Positions 39,214 to 41,385 of a DNA stretch of 41,385 bases are shown piece by piece; within the stretch, counting starts at the first letter, position 1; each line of letters opens with the position of its first letter. The translations under genes and the position numbers were made by a program. The notes below the pieces were generated by a model, which saw only the letters and a list, made by a program, of their open reading frames with translations, searched no databases and had not been told where the DNA came from. Source of the stretch: CAYMCJ01 sp964388985 (GTDB taxonomy: Bacteria; Patescibacteriota; Patescibacteriia; Patescibacteriales; CAYMCJ01); the NCBI GenBank assembly GCA_964388985.1, contig CAYMCJ010000002.1:1-41385 (forward strand), written 5' to 3'.

Positions 39214-40401
39214 TTATTTCATAATTTTTGTTACCACGCCAGCGCCGACAGTTCTTCCGCCTTCCCTAATCGCAAATCTTTGCTTCTCTTCCAGAGCAAT
39301 CGGAGCAATCAATTTTATTTTTAGATTTACGGTATCGCCCGGCATAACCATCTCGGTTCCTTCCGGAAGTTCAACTTCCCCGGTAACATCAGTCGTTCTA
39401 ATATAAAACTGCGGTTTATATCCTTTGAAAAACGGCTTATGACGACCACCCTCTTCTTTGCTCAAAATATAAACTTCACCTTCAAATTCAGTATGAGGAG
39501 TGACTGTCCCCGGCTTGGCTAAAACCTGGCCTCGCTCCACCTCATCTTTCTTCGTGCCTCTTAACAATACTCCGGCATTATCACCGGCCCGTCCCTCATC
39601 CAACGATTTATTAAACATTTCTATTCCAGTAACAACTGTTTTTTGGGTCGCTTTTAGGCCGATAATTTCAATCTCATCATTTATTTTAACAATACCCCTC
39701 TCAATCCTCCCGGTTACAACCGTGCCGCGACCTTCAATGGAAAAAATATCTTCAATTGGCATCAAGAATGGTTTTTCAACATCACGCTTCGGCTCAGGTA
39801 TATATTCATCCAAAGCTTTTATTAAATCAAGGATGGCCTGTGAATCATCACCGGTCGGATTTTCCAATGCTTTTAAGGCCGAGCCACGAATAATAGGAGT
39901 TTCATCGCCCGGAAATTCATATTTTTTAAGTAAATCTCTTATTTCTTCCTCTACTAAATCAATTAATTCCTTATCTTCAACCATATCACATTTATTCAAA
40001 AAGACAACAATATAAGGAACGCCTACTTGGCGAGCCAATAATATATGTTCTCTGGTTTGCGGCATGGGACCGTCGGTAGCAGCTACTACCAAGATAGAAC
40101 CGTCCATCTGCGCTGCGCCAGTAATCATATTTTTTACATAATCGGCGTGTCCGGGGCAATCAACGTGCGCATAATGCTTATTCTCGGATTCATATTCAAC
40201 ATGGGCCGTAGCAATGGTAATGCCGCGCTCCCTTTCCTCGGGAGCGGCATCAATCTGGTCAACGGTTTTTTCCGATGCCCTTAGGCCCTTGGCGGCCAAA
40301 ACTTTAAGTATGGCTGCTGTCAAAGTGGTTTTTCCATGATCAACGTGGCCAATAGTGCCAACATTAACATGGGGCTTTGTACGTTCAAATTTTTCTGCCA
40401 T
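39214..40401 (-). CDS. tuf: Elongation factor Tu
   Basis: This 395 aa GTPase brings aminoacyl-tRNA to the ribosome. G1 is GHVDHGKTTLT, G3 is DCPGHADYVKNM, G4 is NKCDM and G5 is GSALKA. Switch I holds ERERGITIATAHVEYE. The two beta-barrel domains are complete and end GGRTVGAGVVTKI. Length is normal. The upstream spacer (40402-40517) has a TTTTACAATT/AATTGTAAAA hairpin and a short GC stretch. The gene precedes rpsJ, as in the str-S10 junction of many bacteria; fusA is not in the window. Confidence 0.98.
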   Translation of the reverse strand: MAEKFERTKPHVNVGTIGHVDHGKTTLTAAILKVLAAKGLRASEKTVDQIDAAPEERERGITIATAHVEYESENKHYAHVDCPGHADYVKNMITGAAQMDGSILVVAATDGPMPQTREHILLARQVGVPYIVVFLNKCDMVEDKELIDLVEEEIRDLLKKYEFPGDETPIIRGSALKALENPTGDDSQAILDLIKALDEYIPEPKRDVEKPFLMPIEDIFSIEGRGTVVTGRIERGIVKINDEIEIIGLKATQKTVVTGIEMFNKSLDEGRAGDNAGVLLRGTKKDEVERGQVLAKPGTVTPHTEFEGEVYILSKEEGGRHKPFFKGYKPQFYIRTTDVTGEVELPEGTEMVMPGDTVNLKIKLIAPIALEEKQRFAIREGGRTVGAGVVTKIMK

Positions 40402-40517
40402 TTTTTTAATTTACGGCCCCTGCTACAATGGCAAGGTTACTATCCCGCGCAAGTTTTACAATTAAAATTGTAAAAAGGGGACACCAGCCGCTTGTGTTAT
40501 TTATTATAATTTAATAT

Positions 40518-40961
40518 TTAAATATTTATTATTTCTTCAGCTCCTTTTTTTATGTTTGGCGGTATAGCCCAACCCTTTCCTTCTTTCCCTCCCTTTTCTT
40601 CGTTGTCAAAGCCAATATCTTCTTCATTATAATAATACATATCTTCATCATCAATATCATCAAAATCATCAAAATCATTATTTGGAGAAGAACGACTGTT
40701 TTTCTTTATATTTTTATTCTCATTTTTATATTTATTATCGGTATCATTATCACTTTTCCAAATAGCTATATCCCGATTTATTTTATCAAGTAATTCATCT
40801 TCTGTCAAGTTCCTCACTTCTGAATAACCAATAACTAATTTCTCGTATTCATCTATGCTCATAATTACAAAAGCTTCTTCAGACATGGCGGTATCAACAA
40901 CCATTACCCTGTCCCCGGTCTTTTTGGCTAAATTCATTGCTTTTTGTAATGTTTTGTCCAT
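40518..40961 (-). CDS. Protein of unknown function with an antitoxin-like start and acidic tail
   Basis: This is a 147 aa protein. Residues 15-45 (GDRVMVVDTAMSEEAFVIMS, then IDEYEKLV) resemble the Phd/YefM antitoxin fold's end, but no toxin gene is next to it and the DNA-binding start is missing, so I do not call it an antitoxin. The helix NLTEDELLDKINRDIAIWKS is well conserved in look. The rest is Asn/Lys then Asp/Glu-rich low complexity (DDFDDIDDEDMYYYNEEDIG), with a polypurine-coded GGKEGKGW near the end. It is probably a Patescibacteria-specific family. Confidence 0.65.
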   Translation of the reverse strand: MDKTLQKAMNLAKKTGDRVMVVDTAMSEEAFVIMSIDEYEKLVIGYSEVRNLTEDELLDKINRDIAIWKSDNDTDNKYKNENKNIKKNSRSSPNNDFDDFDDIDDEDMYYYNEEDIGFDNEEKGGKEGKGWAIPPNIKKGAEEIINI

Positions 40962-41052
40962 GAAATTATAATTTATTATCTAAATTTATATTTACTATTC
41001 TACACAAAATTTAATAATTCGTCAAATATAAAAATTTATTTAATTTAAAATA

Positions 41053-41087
41053 TGGCCCACTTCAGAAAACAATCCTTAGCTGGGCCA
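41053..41087 (-). terminator. Terminator-like hairpin after the small membrane protein gene
   Basis: TGGCCCA (41053-41059) and TGGGCCA (41081-41087) are perfect complements. On the minus strand a T-rich run follows (TATTTTAAATT). It lies 35 bases after the stop at 41122. Confidence 0.65.
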
Positions 41088-41121
41088 ATTCTCTCCCGGG
41101 CTGACTCTGGTTAACTGATGA

Positions 41122-41345
41122 TTAAGATACTTTCCCTGCTCTTCTGACAAAATAGACGATTATGCCAATAACGGCACAAAATCCTCCCCAAATACCAAAA
41201 GCAACAATGGGAAATTTAAACCTGGAAACATTGGAAACAGTATTATATAAAAAAATCATATAAGCGACAACCAACATCCCTAAAACAGAAATAAATAAAG
41301 CCGACCGCCTTTCCAGTTAACAAAAGACATCCTCTTCGTTTCCAT
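41122..41345 (-). pseudogene. Small two-helix membrane protein gene, frameshifted
   Basis: From the ATG at 41345, with AAAGGAGG 7 bases upstream, the frame reads METKRMSFVNWKGG and stops soon after. One extra A in the AAA at about 41310 would give NWKRRSALFISVLGMLVVAY, then MIFLYNTVSNVSRFKFPIVA and FGIWGGFCAVIGIIVYFVRR, then AGKVS and stop. That is a 73-74 aa protein with two hydrophobic helices and a positive start, a type known as 2TM domain proteins. It is a true frameshift or an indel error; translation could also begin at the internal ATG of MLVVAY. Confidence 0.7.
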
Positions 41346-41385
41346 TTTATTCCTCCTTTAAAAAATAAAATGAGCATTACTATAT

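Noticed and set aside
40402..40517. Another tRNA-Trp fragment upstream of tuf (GCGGGATAGT on the minus strand)
   Set aside because: Only about ten bases resemble the tRNA, and no anticodon arm or acceptor partner follows.
40518..40961. Toxin-antitoxin antitoxin gene
   Set aside because: Only a short piece resembles Phd/YefM. There is no partner toxin and most of the protein is acidic low complexity.

Overview
The window is AT-rich and almost every gene is on the minus strand. Several signs point to a Patescibacteria (CPR) genome, possibly Falkowbacteria-like. The S10-spc ribosomal protein block lacks rpmD (uL30). Spacers are short and most genes have no Shine-Dalgarno (SD) sequence. CPR-type small proteins are present: DUF5671, four-helix-bundle S23-like proteins and small GIY-YIG nucleases. 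The taxon is inferred from content, not proven.

Layout, left to right (genes read right to left). 1-5000: tRNA-Trp, tRNA-Tyr and tRNA-Thr, each surrounded by broken tRNA fragments carrying GC-rich hairpins. Two of these loci hold an 80-81 aa GIY-YIG nuclease gene squeezed between a 5' half-tRNA and the intact tRNA. The same stretch has an S23-like protein, an AI-2E family transporter, a lipoprotein, L33 and MutM. Two 100-base N gaps fall inside the tRNA-fragment tandem repeats. 5000-13000: TPR protein, class II aldolase, triosephosphate isomerase, D,D-carboxypeptidase, glycosyltransferase, ScpA/ScpB with a nonsense-interrupted S23 gene between them, another S23 protein and a YbaK-type editing domain. 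13200-15400: pyrF, pyrE and a response regulator, all with strong SD sites and, for the pyr pair, visibly higher GC. 15400-26100: a MITE-like inverted repeat, a DUF5671 protein, AsnRS, a REP-type transposase carrying its own palindrome, a frameshifted Fe-S DNA glycosylase, AspRS, two small unknown genes, RecO, RuvX, Map, a Ca/Na antiporter and a basic unknown protein. 26300-40400: secY and the ribosomal genes from L15 back to S10, then tuf. 40500-41385: an acidic-tailed unknown protein and a frameshifted small membrane protein.

The housekeeping genes cover translation (20 ribosomal proteins including L33, EF-Tu, two tRNA synthetases, three tRNAs, Map), secretion (SecY), chromosome condensation (ScpAB), repair and recombination (MutM, RecO, RuvX), lower glycolysis and pyrimidine synthesis. 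Around them lies a layer of small selfish or repeat-derived sequence: GC hairpins in tRNA fragments, intergenic spacers and reading frames.

The most unusual signal is the repeated half-tRNA / GIY-YIG / intact-tRNA arrangement at 124-483 and 4233-4608. The two units have nearly the same size. In both, the stop codon lies two bases before the tRNA, and hairpins sit in the D-loop and anticodon loop of the half-tRNA. I know of no described element with this layout. Because the assembly has gaps here, it needs confirmation from long reads.
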